Positions 12,301 through 22,533 of a DNA stretch of 64,000 nt are shown here, piece after piece. The notes under the pieces are model-generated. The model saw only the letters and a program-made list of their open reading frames with translations. It was not told the origin of the DNA and ran no database searches. Origin of the DNA: Cucumis sativus (lineage: Eukaryota > Streptophyta > Magnoliopsida > Cucurbitales > Cucurbitaceae); contig NC_026656.2 in assembly GCF_000004075.3 (NCBI RefSeq), positions 3,782,001 through 3,846,000 on the forward strand. The letters run 5' to 3'. The position numbers and the translations under genes were made by a program. Every line of letters starts with the position of its first letter. The stretch's first letter is position 1.

Positions 12301-13686
12301 GCATTTATATTGTTATACATTATACATAAGCAATCTCATTTTAATATAGGTTATTCAATCAAACACTCTCAGGTTTTGATCATTTCCCTTTTGTACCTAT
12401 CCTGTTATGATTGATTGGCTGTCCTTGATTAGAATTAGGATTTAATCCAAATATTGCATATATCATCTTCATAAAGGGCATATTTTGCAGTGAAAGGGAG
12501 TTTTATAAAGTATTGCTCTTCTAGTTCTGATGGGAAGGTCATGTGTTGTGCTTATATAATACTGTTGGTTATTTTTTTTCTATGAACAATACCAATACTA
12601 TTGATTGCAGATGCTGAAACTTTTACGTCTTATTTATCTTTCGATTGCAGTTGAGAAGTGGGATGGGATAAAAATGCCTTCTTCCGAGAATGGGTTCACT
12701 GGTTTGGAGAATACTAGCATCGGCTATGTTGCAGATGAATGGTGAGTTAAAATTTTCGCATCGACCTTTTTCCTTTTTACTAATGGCTTGTCAATTGGTA
12801 ATAGTTCGCTCAAAAGGAAGAAAGTTGAAGTTGCAAGCTATAGTGACCTTTATTTCAATTTTTATCTTGAATCATATGCAAATTCTTAAAGGGATATCTT
12901 TTTTATGGAAACATTTCATTAATAGAACTTAAAGGGATATCTTTAGGCTATTTTTATCTGAAAGATGGTCTGTTACCATTTCAATGTGATCAATATGTAC
13001 TTTTGGATTGCTTTCCAATGCTCATAACTAGATTTACTGCTGTTTCGAAAAGCCAAAAGTGGTTAAATTATAATCATCCCTCATGCGAGAAAGAAAGTTT
13101 GTGGCAAGTGAGAGTGCTATTTTATGGCGGTTTTGAGAAGAAAAGAACACTAGGATCTTTATAGGGTGGGAGAGATCTCTAGATGTTTGGTCTCTTGCTC
13201 GATTCTATGTTTCTTCATAGGCATTGATTATGAATCTCTTTTGTAATTAGTTGGTAGGTCTTATCTGAAGGCCATACTTTTTAGATTGCCCGTCCTTTGT
13301 GATATTTTTTTATCTTGTTGTAATTCCTTCAGTTTTTTCTCAATTGAAGTTAAGTTCTCGATAAAAAAATTAATGCATGCACACGTGTAAAAGATAGTAT
13401 AGATTGATAAAGGGATAACAAATGGAAGTTAAATTCTTAACTTTTAACTATAGTGCTTTTTTATGTAGAAAATTGCTAAGAAATGTAAGATATTTTGACG
13501 AGTTTTCTGAATTCTAAATTTTACAGGGATGAAGAATATGATCAAGGAAAGAGGAAGAAGATCCGACAATTTAAACACTCTTTTGGTGGACCGAATCCTT
13601 TCCAAGAGATTGCTACCAAGAAATCACAGTCAAAGAAGCTAAAGCTGGAAAGATCTGGATCTGCAATCGAACCATTTAGGATATAA
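6327..13686 (+). CDS. UBP23: Ubiquitin carboxyl-terminal hydrolase, UBP23 type (USP/C19 family)
   Basis: A cysteine protease that removes ubiquitin from proteins. Eleven coding exons: 6327-6623, 7477-7591, 8346-8456, 8782-8954, 9077-9406, 10177-10302, 10424-11035, 11140-11238, 11332-12019, 12651-12741, 13527-13686; all GT-AG and in phase, giving 933 residues. The USP domain spans about residues 100-405. The Cys box [13 protein letters not shown] places the nucleophile at C110, the His box SGHYYCYV gives H365, and WYALDDN supplies the acidic residue at 381-382. Zinc-finger pairs are C235/C238 and C283/C286. The remaining ~530 residues are Ser/Lys-rich and look disordered, with basic clusters (KKKKHRRKK) and a conserved C-terminal [13 protein letters not shown] patch; in USP36/42-type relatives such tails direct nuclear or nucleolar location. 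Arabidopsis UBP23 is somewhat shorter (about 860). Exon 3 uses the acceptor TTTGTGAAG, chosen to keep phase. Family is certain; orthology to UBP23 is likely. Confidence 0.9.
7955..8050 (-). repeat. tRNA-derived SINE-like fragment in UBP23 intron 2
   Basis: Read on the minus strand, the segment has an A-box-like TTAGTGGTTAAGGCACC and, about 30 nt on, a B-box-like GTTCAAATCCCC followed by ACCCCACAT. This is the layout of plant tRNA-derived SINEs. It is antisense to the host gene. It lacks the acceptor-stem pairing of a working tRNA. Confidence 0.55.
13085..13370 (+). mobile_element. LINE 3'-end fragment in the last UBP23 intron
   Basis: Frame fragments give [20 protein letters not shown] and further on FLDCPSF, then a T-rich tail and AAAAAAAT. 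The pattern (E-R/K-N-x-R-x-F-x-G) recurs in other fragments of this window and resembles the C-terminal tail of plant non-LTR reverse transcriptase ORFs. It lies in sense orientation within intron 12742-13526. In-frame stops show it is dead. Confidence 0.55.
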
Positions 13687-13689
13687 AGA

Positions 13690-14080
13690 AATCAGGACGT
13701 GCCCACAAGCTGTAAGTTCTTTACTTGACCGACTACTTGGGGGTACTTCTACCAATTTTGATGTAGCATTCTTCTTGGGCTCAAATTGTTCATTAACTGT
13801 TGTTATTTCTCCCCAAGGAAAAGAGGGTAGAATTTTAGATCTTTTATATGAATTCAACTCCCTGTTCTGGAGTACTACTTGAGAATGAGATGGATAATTG
13901 TATAACTTGGAGACTATTCTATCAAGAGTCAGTATGAGTTTCCTGTTTGCTTGTTTTCCAAAATGAACTCTGAAAGTTTTAAATTTTGAGGTAGATTCGA
14001 GTTGGTTCTATTTCCAATTCACAACTGTAAATGTTTTTCTGACTATTTTTTCTAAATAGTGGAACATTAGCAGTTGGGTG
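13690..14080 (+). other. Probable 3' UTR of UBP23
   Basis: No ORF of note. The unique-looking sequence downstream of the stop is consistent with a 3' UTR; no canonical AATAAA was clearly placed. Confidence 0.35.
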
Positions 14081-14089
14081 CCTCAATCA

Positions 14090-14660
14090 TATTTGAAAGA
14101 AGTAGATTCTGACCCACTAGTGCAGTATGATCTTGTTGATCGAAATTCAGACAAGTGCTCTATGTGGGCAAGGGACTCGCTAAATCTATGTGCAAGTGTG
14201 GCAAGGAGGAAAATGTTCAGAATGTAGTATAAAGGGAGAGGTACGGTGTCAGCTCTTGATAACTCATGGGCCTCATGGCCTAAATGAGCTACCCATGCAT
14301 AGCTCATGCATCATGGCATGGGTGGTCGTAAGACTAGCGTCTTGGGTGTCTTCCATCAAGAATGGATACCATAGACAATGTCGAATGACATGGGTATTCT
14401 GGCATTGTGCCCCTTCCTATGGGCCAGAGATTTTTGGAATAGCTACGAGCTAGCACTCAATATGTAATTTTGACTCAGCATGGACACGGAAGGGTTCATG
14501 CCTCGATATGTCTGGATGGATGGATGTCCGGAAAGCCCCGAGTTGGAAAGTTGCCCATGGGTTGGTTAACGATGGTTCTCGATAAGTGTGCCCAAGTTGG
14601 TGAGGTAAAGGTGATGACATCCTGAACAATAGAAAGTTTCGAGGCCGTTTTTTCTCCATG
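14090..14660. mobile_element. GC-richer repeat island, probable retroelement debris
   Basis: This stretch is clearly richer in G+C than its surroundings and carries short reiterations (GGCCTCATGGCC, CCATGCATAGCTCATGCATCATGG, GGATGGATGGATG). No protein could be read. It looks like non-coding debris of an LTR retrotransposon, but I cannot name the family. Confidence 0.3.
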
Positions 14661-14699
14661 AAGTCAACTTTTCTTGTATAAAATGGTGATTCTATTTAG

Positions 14700-15290
14700 C
14701 GAACAAAGCTTTGTTCTGCGATTTAATGTCCACATTGCCAAGCCCCCCTTCATCAGTTAGTAGGTTTAGCCTTTCCTAACGAAGGAGATTAGTAGTGCTT
14801 CTCCTATGAGAAAGATGGACCCTTTTTGTAAATATCTTTGATCGGAAGGTAGAGAAAAACCTAGATCACCCTTTTTGGGAATGTTAGTTGCAAGTTCTAT
14901 GTGGAAAGATCTCTGTTTGAAGTTTGATGTCACTAGCTTGACAAAAATATCTTTAGTTGACGATCAGTGAGTTTCTTCTCCATTCACCCCTCCAAAGAGA
15001 AAGGTTGTTTTCTCTTGTTAGCAGGATTGTGTGCGTTACTGTGGGATCTATAGAGGGAGAGGAACAATAGAATGTTCCAAGGTATGGAGGGGATCTTAAT
15101 GGGGTTTGATCTTTGGTGAAGTTTCATGCTTCTCTTTGGACTTCGGTTTTGAAGCTTTCTTATAATTATGTCCTAGGCAATATCTTAATTAAACAAACCT
15201 TTCTTTTAGTGGGGTTTTTATACGCCTTTGCATTCTTTTATTTTTCTCAATGAAAGTAGTTATTTTCGTAAAAGTGCTTCACCTTTTTTT
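14700..15290 (+). mobile_element. LINE 3'-end fragment
   Basis: One frame reads RERNNRMFQGME at about 15055-15090, followed by VKFHASLWTSV and YNYVLGN in shifted frames, and a 3' tail ending FYFSQ and a T-rich run. This resembles the end of a non-LTR element's reverse transcriptase ORF (zinc-binding RT tail). Stops and frameshifts are present throughout. Confidence 0.55.
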
Positions 15291-17924
15291 CAGATCATAG
15301 AAAATTTCTAATGCTTTTTTCAATGAGCTTGGCCACAATAGCTGAAATGTGAAAGAGCAAGAGATAGTAGATTGATAAATTGGAGAACGTAGCATTTAGT
15401 AATGTTAATCTTCCAATCGACTTCTCAAAAACTCGTACTTCTATCTCTTCACATTTAAACCAGAAAAACTCATATTTCTATCTATTCAGATTTAAACCAG
15501 AAGCATCTTCAAAACCATCAAATGAGAGAATAAATTGTCAATAGCCTCCCTGCTGAGAAAAAAAAGGAGTTCGTGACTCCATGTTGATAGAAAAGCTTTC
15601 GATAGTGCCGATATTGAAAGAAAAAGAAAAAGGCATCGCACAATTAAATTTATGAATATATTATACACAAAATAAAAGGTATAAACATCTATTAGATACA
15701 TTTCGAAATTTAAAGACTTATTAACCACATGAATGGAAATGTGCATTCTAAGACTTCAAAGTATGCATCATCAAGTATAGAAGACTATTAGATCATCATT
15801 CAAGTCACTAATGAAAATTTAACTAGGAGAGATGTTCTTATCTATAACAAAATGTCTCTATCTTCTATAAGGTTATATATAAAGTTGTGTTCCTCTTAGA
15901 GCTTAAACGTAGACATATTAGTCGAACCACTATGATTTTGGCTTTGACTCTTTGGTTTTCAGAATTTTTTTTTTACATGCAATTAACAACCTTCTCTTTT
16001 AATCATAATCTCTATCCCTCCCTCGAGATCAAAACAATCTAAGGTTGTGTATAAACCCAAGTATTTAGAAATTTAAACTGACCTTTACGTTGCACATATA
16101 ATCTCAATTATTTTTAAAATATGCTAAAATCATATTAACTTGAATGAAATGCTATTGTTTTTTTTTTTCTCTTCAACAATTGCTAGCGAACAAAATAGTA
16201 TTTGATATGTAAATTATGTTGATTTAATTGATCAAACCATTTATGCTTTGATTTTTTCAATATTATTTTTCTATACTTACCATGAATCTTAATTAATTAA
16301 TTTAGTCCCTCAAACTTAATATTTTCTTAATTGAAATTTGCTAAATAGTTATAATCAGAAAAGTTAATTTAAATAACAAAAGAATAGTAGTTGATACAAA
16401 ACAAACAGTAGTATAATTATATTTATGATACAAATAGACACAAATGGTTGTCTATTTTGATCTACTGTCATAAATAGACTATGATATTTTGCTGTATTTT
16501 TGTAAATCTTTTGGTTCATTTTACTTTATCTGAACTCAAGAAAATACAATATATGAATATGTTTTCAATATTTAGGATTTGTATGGATGGTCATTCATAC
16601 CAATCCTAACTATTTGAGGAGTCCAAATGAGTGAGACATAAATCAGATTTGATTTGGCTTTTAAAAATATTCACACCATTGTTGAATGAAACTGCCGAAA
16701 AAGTAAAAGATTTTGCACGTGTATGGCTCCTTGATTTTGATCTTGCTCCTCAATTCAAGTTCTCGCTCCTTGTTCCTCAATTCATGATTTTTCTTATTCT
16801 TTCTCACTTCAATCTTTTTTCTTCTTGATTATTGCTCTTCATTCACTCCTCTCGCTCTCCATGCTTCTTAGGAAGATTTTTATAGGAATAACGAACGAAA
16901 ATAATAGAAGGAAAATAAAGATTCAATATCGACAATAAAGCAAAGAAGAAGCAAGAATCGAAGAGCATATTGAGGGCTCTTTTGGCTTTGTTTTTTTCAA
17001 AACTTCTTTTGTATTGAAACACTTCTTATATAAATCGTTTAAAACACATCTTCAAAGTTGGTTGCTAAACGTTCCATTTATGTTTTCAAAATGACTTATT
17101 TTTTAAACTAAACACTTGAATTAATGTATTCCAAACACAACGAGAATCAAGAAGCCAATGCCACACAAGCACTTTTTTATCGTTCTACCAATTTCACCAA
17201 CGGATTTAAATAGAATGTCACAAAAACATCGATTTTTAAAAGCTGTCAGGTGTCATTTTTTTCATCAAATTTGCACATTTGAAAATAGAACTGAACTAAA
17301 ATTAAACAAATTTCAAAACTATAAAAACAAAAATAGTATATTAACCTATTAACTTATTTCCAAAACTATAATTTGTTGATAATTGTTTTCATGTTACTGT
17401 CTCAACTAATTTTGATTGATTCAATTTAAACTACATTCAATATTTGTTTTTGGAGCTTTAATCTTAGTTTCAAACTCCACTTTCATAACTTGAATATAGT
17501 AATGAACTATGTGCATTTGAATGCTGAAAATTTATTGATTTTTAATGTGAAGCCTACTTATTTTTGTTGGCATATAATAACATACAAAACGTTCACAGGA
17601 AATGGATCATTCAACTAACCATACTTGTTTAATCCATTTAATTATGATAACTCGAATGCAACAAATATGATGTAGAGACAAACTCACAACAAATTTCTAA
17701 CACAAAATTTAAAAAGGGCCTTAGAAAAATAAATTATCACAAACACATTTGTTGGCTCTTTTTTCATACATTCAACGATGCGACATTATTACCCGTGGTT
17801 GTAAAATCTTCTACAATACTTCAACATTACAACTACAAGACATCTTACCATGAAATGAGCAAATTGCGTACAAGGGTGTTACATTTTTGACGTGTTGGAT
17901 TGATTTTCTAAGTGCCAAAACGTC
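15291..17924. other. Intergenic spacer
   Basis: AT-rich DNA with no supported gene. Weakly repeat-like pieces occur at 15880-15990 (a stretch resembling the end of a retroelement LTR) and 16440-16520 (a match to the ATATTTTGCT...TTTGTAAAT inverted-repeat family seen elsewhere). The last ~200 bases are probably the 3' UTR of the purine permease that follows on the minus strand. Confidence 0.4.
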
Positions 17925-18995
17925 TTAATTACTTATCGAGGAACTGCCGTAAATATAGGAGGTGAATCCCCAAAAAGTGGTAAATAAAGAGAGAATCTTG
18001 AAGCCACTCATAGGGTCTTTCAAGAACATGACAGCACCAATACTTGTAATGGGTACTCTAACAGCATTCAAAACTCCAGCAAGAATTGTATTTGACAAAA
18101 ACACAACAGCAGTTCCTCCCAACACTCCCAACTGACAAGAAACCGCGCTCCAAGCAATCACAACCAAGTACGACGACATACCGCCAACAAAACTCGCAGC
18201 CTCCGATTTCATTTCTCGAAAATCATCATTCATCAACACCCCAAGAGTTGAAAACAAGAAAGTGAAAAGAGAAACCATCACTTGTTGTTCCAGCACAACA
18301 TGGAATGACTTCCTATCAAGTAACTTTATGAAAACCAGCTCTGATACTGCAAAGATGAGTCCATGAAGAATAGAGCCTAGTATATCCCACATAAAACCAA
18401 ATATGTATTCTCGATCCGTAATGTCTCCGTATCTATCCGAATTTGAATCCAAACCAATCATTACAACTGCAGCAGTGATAACAACGATGGCATTAAGTAT
18501 CGAAGCGTTGAGTTTGTTGTTGACGAGAAGGTAACCGAAGAGTACAGAGAACACGAGCGATGACGAAGCTAAAAGCGAAGCGGTAGAGGCAGGGAGATAT
18601 GAATAAGCATAGGCATACATTAGGCTATCAATTGCATTTAAGAAGCCTAATAGAATGTAAGAAACAATGAGCTTCCAATTCAAAGGGGTGGGCTTGATAT
18701 GAAAGAAGAAATAGATTGGAAGTAATATTAAAGCTGGAATAAGCCAACCAATGCTTGATGCCCATGAAATGATCCATTTGCTTTTTCCACCATTGTTGTA
18801 ATAAACTCTAGAAAGTAAAGATGAAGCTGGGAATCCTAATAACATTGATATGCTGCTTACAACAAGAAGAATCCAATGTGAGATTTGTTTTGTTCTAAAT
18901 TCTTGTAAAGCCGTTTGCTTTATGCTGCTGTTCTTTGATTCTTCTGGTGTGGGATCCATTTCATCCATTAATATGTAAGAATCATCATGAGACAT
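17925..18995 (-). CDS. PUP5: Purine permease, PUP5 type (copy A)
   Basis: A 356-residue, single-coding-exon member of the plant purine permease family (PUNUT/drug-metabolite transporter superfamily), proton-coupled carriers for purines, cytokinin bases and related compounds. About ten hydrophobic segments can be read, roughly at residues 41-62, 75-97, 108-130, 134-157, 163-182, 200-223, 236-255, 275-300, 303-320 and 334-350. Family-typical blocks are RVYYNNGGKSKWIISW (64-79), YAYSYLPASTASLLASSS (129-146), GLDSNSDRYGDITDREY (181-197) and VRVPITSIGAVMFLKDPMSG (312-331). These fit Arabidopsis PUP5 better than other PUPs as I recall them. The start is supported by the paralogue, which begins MSYDDSY against MSHDDSY here. 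A TTTTTTCAG acceptor at about 19021 suggests a spliced leader. Substrate is not deducible. Confidence 0.88.
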   Translation of the reverse strand: MSHDDSYILMDEMDPTPEESKNSSIKQTALQEFRTKQISHWILLVVSSISMLLGFPASSLLSRVYYNNGGKSKWIISWASSIGWLIPALILLPIYFFFHIKPTPLNWKLIVSYILLGFLNAIDSLMYAYAYSYLPASTASLLASSSLVFSVLFGYLLVNNKLNASILNAIVVITAAVVMIGLDSNSDRYGDITDREYIFGFMWDILGSILHGLIFAVSELVFIKLLDRKSFHVVLEQQVMVSLFTFLFSTLGVLMNDDFREMKSEAASFVGGMSSYLVVIAWSAVSCQLGVLGGTAVVFLSNTILAGVLNAVRVPITSIGAVMFLKDPMSGFKILSLFTTFWGFTSYIYGSSSISN

Positions 18996-21438
18996 GGCTC
19001 TTGATTATCAAGAGAACACTGAAAAAATGGAAAATAAACAAAATGGTAATGCTAAATTGGATGGATGAGCTAAATTGGGGAGAGAAAACTAGATTTGTTT
19101 TGTTCTTTTGACCTTTAGCTGAGGTCAAATTCAGGTGAAATTACACAATCAGAATGAGATCTCTCACTCTTTCTCTCTTGTTCTCTCGCTCCCTTTTTCT
19201 TATTATCTCGCTCTCCTCCCTCCTCTCTTCTGTCTTGCTCTGCCACACTCAGTCTTGTTCTACAACGCAAACTAAAACGCCAGATCTAATATGGTCTGAT
19301 CACTCGAAGAATAAGAAAACAAAAGAAACAATTACTGGAAGTTGATGTAAGCAAAAGGCCAAAAAAAAAAAAACAGGTATTTTAATCAATTTTCTCTTCG
19401 AGGTTCACAATCATTCCTTCCACAGACGCAAGATTTCAGCTTAAAAGTCAAATTCACCAATAAACAGTGAACAGAAGTCTATAAGTAACCAAAAAAATGA
19501 CATTCCTTGCTATTAAGTATAACAGAATCATAGAGAAAACAAATATCTAAGTGAAAAATAAGAAAAACCCAGTTCAACCCCTTATCATCTATCATATACA
19601 TTATGCAAGAACAAGATAAGAAAAAGGAAAAAAACAAAAGGAAGAAAAGAGAACCTTAGAAAGATGAAGGCTGACTCAGGTTGTTGAATGGTACTGATTG
19701 ATTTCTCTAAATGCTTTCAGCTTTTGATTAAGATTTAAACAACAATGTCAGATTAAATATTTTTTTAAAAATTAAAATACTGACTACGAATTTATCAATA
19801 TTTTCCCCATCATCCTAACTTGGAAACTTTTTAAAGTTTATTTTAAAAATACTTTATTAATATTTTCCTGTGGCAGAATCATTGGTGGGATTTCTTTTTA
19901 GTTTATGTATATATATATATATATTCCCATCTACCCAAAATCTGCACATGAATTTTTTTAAAATTTAATTTTCTGAGTTCAATCAATGAAGAAGATGGGA
20001 AATTCAACCACTCATTTGAAAAGTGAATTGATTCATTTAAATCGGATATTGAGTTTCATATCAAAATAAAACAAAAAAAAAAAAGTGTAAGAAGAAGTCA
20101 TAAGTATTTTTTTTTTTGTTAAGTTTAAGATCTTGTATTTCATATTAATTCTATCCTATGAAGTTTTAATAATGTATTTATAGAAAGAATGGGTGAGATA
20201 GAGATAAGAGATAAGAGATGGAGTTTAGGTTTTTCTCTTAGATAAGAATGAAATGATTTTCTTTTTGAATCTTTTGTTGGCTTTTGGTCCATTTCCCTAT
20301 GTTTGAATTCACCCAATAACATTAGCTCTCACTCTCAAGTTGAAAGTATGGTTTAACTTTTCCATTGCTAGTTGAACACATGTTCAACTAGGGACTACTT
20401 CTTTCTATAACACATTTTTTACAAAGAAGATCACAAACGATTATATAATAAAACAATATGTCATGCATGATTTAGATGTTAATAAATAACATGAGATTTA
20501 AATAAACTCACTACGTAACAGTAGAAAGAAAGTTTATTTGTGATTCCATGATTTGGTAGAAATCCTTTCTTACTCTATAACCATATGAACGTGATTATTT
20601 CAATGTCTTTTTCTTTGGCTAGATTGCAAACAAGTTTAATTGATATTTGGTATTCTTAATTTTAGAATCGAAAAGTGAGACATACTCTCGTCCCTATACA
20701 CAACGCTAAAGAAGAAGTCATAAATTTTCTTTAATTGTCAAATTTAAGATCTCACGTTTCATATTCAACCGATTGTAGAGTTAAAAATGATGTATTTATA
20801 GGAAGAACGAGATAATGCTTACTTTTTTTTTTTTAGAATAAGATGAGAAGATACTTTCTAATCCTAATAAGTTAAGATTAAATCTAATTAGATAAAACAC
20901 ACTAATTACATAATCATTACTAATGTTCCATTAAATTATATTAAGTTGACAATACTTATGTCCCTATTAAACACAAAATTAAACATTAAGATATTTACTA
21001 GAAGCAAACCTAAAAATCAACTAAGATAATAAATTTGTAATTTAACTTATTCATAAATATATCCATGTAAAGTTGTAAACCTACGGTTATATTTTATTTG
21101 AATAGATATTACAAAAAACAATTTAATTACATTTGCGAATGATGACCACTACGGTTGATCCATTAATAGAATTAATGGATCCATTAATATATGACTTGAT
21201 AACGAGAAAACCTATCCATGAGATGGATCATCCAAATAATATTCCAATCTTTCTTTCCCCAAGAACACAATTCATTTAGATTCTGCAATGTTTTTACAAC
21301 ATTCCTCCCAGTTTTCCACTATTATATCATAGAAACAACCAATATCACTCAAGGCCAATATCAACCAATTTTCCTCAGTTCACTATCCCATAAGACTAAT
21401 ATATATATATAGTTGAGAAACACAAGAACATCACAAGA
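18996..21438. other. Spacer between the two purine permease genes
   Basis: No gene is supported. 18996-19440 is probably the leader and promoter of copy A (a CT/GA-rich tract at 19150-19235). An AT microsatellite lies at 19910-19924. The direct repeats at 20088 and 20706 are listed separately. The stretch before 21438 should hold the 3' UTR of copy B. Confidence 0.45.
20088..20815. repeat. Pair of ~110-nt imperfect direct repeats
   Basis: 20088-20200 and 20706-20815 share the order AAGAAGAAGTCATAA, TTTAAGATCT, TTTCATATT, ATGTATTTATAG and GAA..GAGAT, offset by about 618 nt. They may be remnants of the terminal repeats of a small LTR-type element, each carrying a TATTTATA core, or an old local duplication. 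No coding sequence lies between them. Confidence 0.4.
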
Positions 21439-22533
21439 TCATGACGACTTACTTGTAGAGGAACTGCCATAAATATAAGAGCTGAATCCCCAAAAAGTGA
21501 TGACTAAAGAGAGGATCTTGAAGCCACTCATAGGATCTTTTAAGAATATGACGGCACCAATACTCGTAATAGGTACCCGAACTGCGTTTAAAACTCCAGC
21601 AAGAATGGTTGAGGATAAAAACAGAACTGCAGTTCCTCCCAACACTCCTAACTGAAAAGAAATTGCACTCCAAATAAGCACAAGCAAATATGACGATGTA
21701 CCACCAACGAAACTTGCTGCCTCTGATTTCATGTTTTGAAAATCATTGTTTAGAAGGACGCCGAGAGTGGTGAACAAGAAGCCGAAAAAAGAAACCATTA
21801 CTTGCTGTTCCAACACAACATGGAAAGACTTTCTGTCTAGTAACTTAATGAAAACTAGCTCTGATAGAGCAAAGATGAGTCCATGGAGAGCAGAGCCTAG
21901 GATATCCCATACGAAACCCAATATGTATTGTCTATCAGTTATGCCTCCATATCTATCTGAGTTTGAATCTAGACCGATCATCACAACTGCAGCCGTGATT
22001 ATGAAGACAGCATTCAGTATCGAAGCATTGACTTGGTTCTTGGCAAGAAGGTAACCAAATAGCACAGAAAACACGAGGGATGATGATGCCAAAAGGGAAG
22101 CAGTAGAAGCAGGAAGGTATGCATAAGCATATGCATACATGAGGTTATCAGCTGCACTTAAAAAGCCCAACACAATATAAGAAATAATAAGCTTCCAATT
22201 CAGAGGGGTAGGACGGATTTCAGATAAGAAATACATGGGAAATAATAATAAAGCTGGAATAGGCCAGCCAACGACCGATACCCAGGAAATGATCCACTTG
22301 CTCTTCCCACCGTTGTCGTAATAAACACGGGAAAGTATAGATGAAGCAGGGAACGCTACGAGCATTGCTACACTGCTTAGAGCAAGAAGAATCCAATGTG
22401 AGATTGGTTTTCTTCTGTATGCTTCTAAAGCCGTTTGTCTGATGGTTGAGATCTGCTTCCATAATGAAGTTGGAGACTCTTGTGGTGTCTGCTCCATTAT
22501 GTCCATCGATATATAAGAATCATCATAAGACAT
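21439..22533 (-). CDS. PUP5: Purine permease, PUP5 type (copy B)
   Basis: A 364-residue purine permease in one coding exon, tandem paralogue of the gene at 17925-18995 and in the same orientation. The two align end to end without gaps except for a short insertion near residue 20-30 (SLWKQIST) and the tail (SSTSKSS). It keeps RVYYDNGGKSKWIISWVSVV, YAYAYLPASTASLLASSS and the C-terminal VRVPITSIGAVIFLKDPMSG block, with about ten membrane segments. It resembles recalled Arabidopsis PUP5 slightly more closely than copy A does (LGFLSAADNLMYAYAYAYLP, ILGSALHGLIFALSEL), so it may be the conserved parent and copy A the diverging duplicate. A GATAACAG acceptor directly before the ATG hints at a leader intron. 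Likely a plasma-membrane or endomembrane carrier; substrate unknown. Confidence 0.88.
   Translation of the reverse strand: MSYDDSYISMDIMEQTPQESPTSLWKQISTIRQTALEAYRRKPISHWILLALSSVAMLVAFPASSILSRVYYDNGGKSKWIISWVSVVGWPIPALLLFPMYFLSEIRPTPLNWKLIISYIVLGFLSAADNLMYAYAYAYLPASTASLLASSSLVFSVLFGYLLAKNQVNASILNAVFIITAAVVMIGLDSNSDRYGGITDRQYILGFVWDILGSALHGLIFALSELVFIKLLDRKSFHVVLEQQVMVSFFGFLFTTLGVLLNNDFQNMKSEAASFVGGTSSYLLVLIWSAISFQLGVLGGTAVLFLSSTILAGVLNAVRVPITSIGAVIFLKDPMSGFKILSLVITFWGFSSYIYGSSSTSKSS

Noticed and set aside
12610..12650. Alternative UBP23 exon 10 start at the earlier TTGATTGCAG acceptor
   Set aside because: It leads to an in-frame stop within about 15 codons; the second GATTGCAG at 12650 gives VEKWDG and continues.
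19154..19345. Plus-strand open frame with a signal-peptide-like hydrophobic start
   Set aside because: It overlaps the probable leader and promoter of the purine permease on the other strand; the Leu/Ser run comes from a CT-rich tract and nothing follows.
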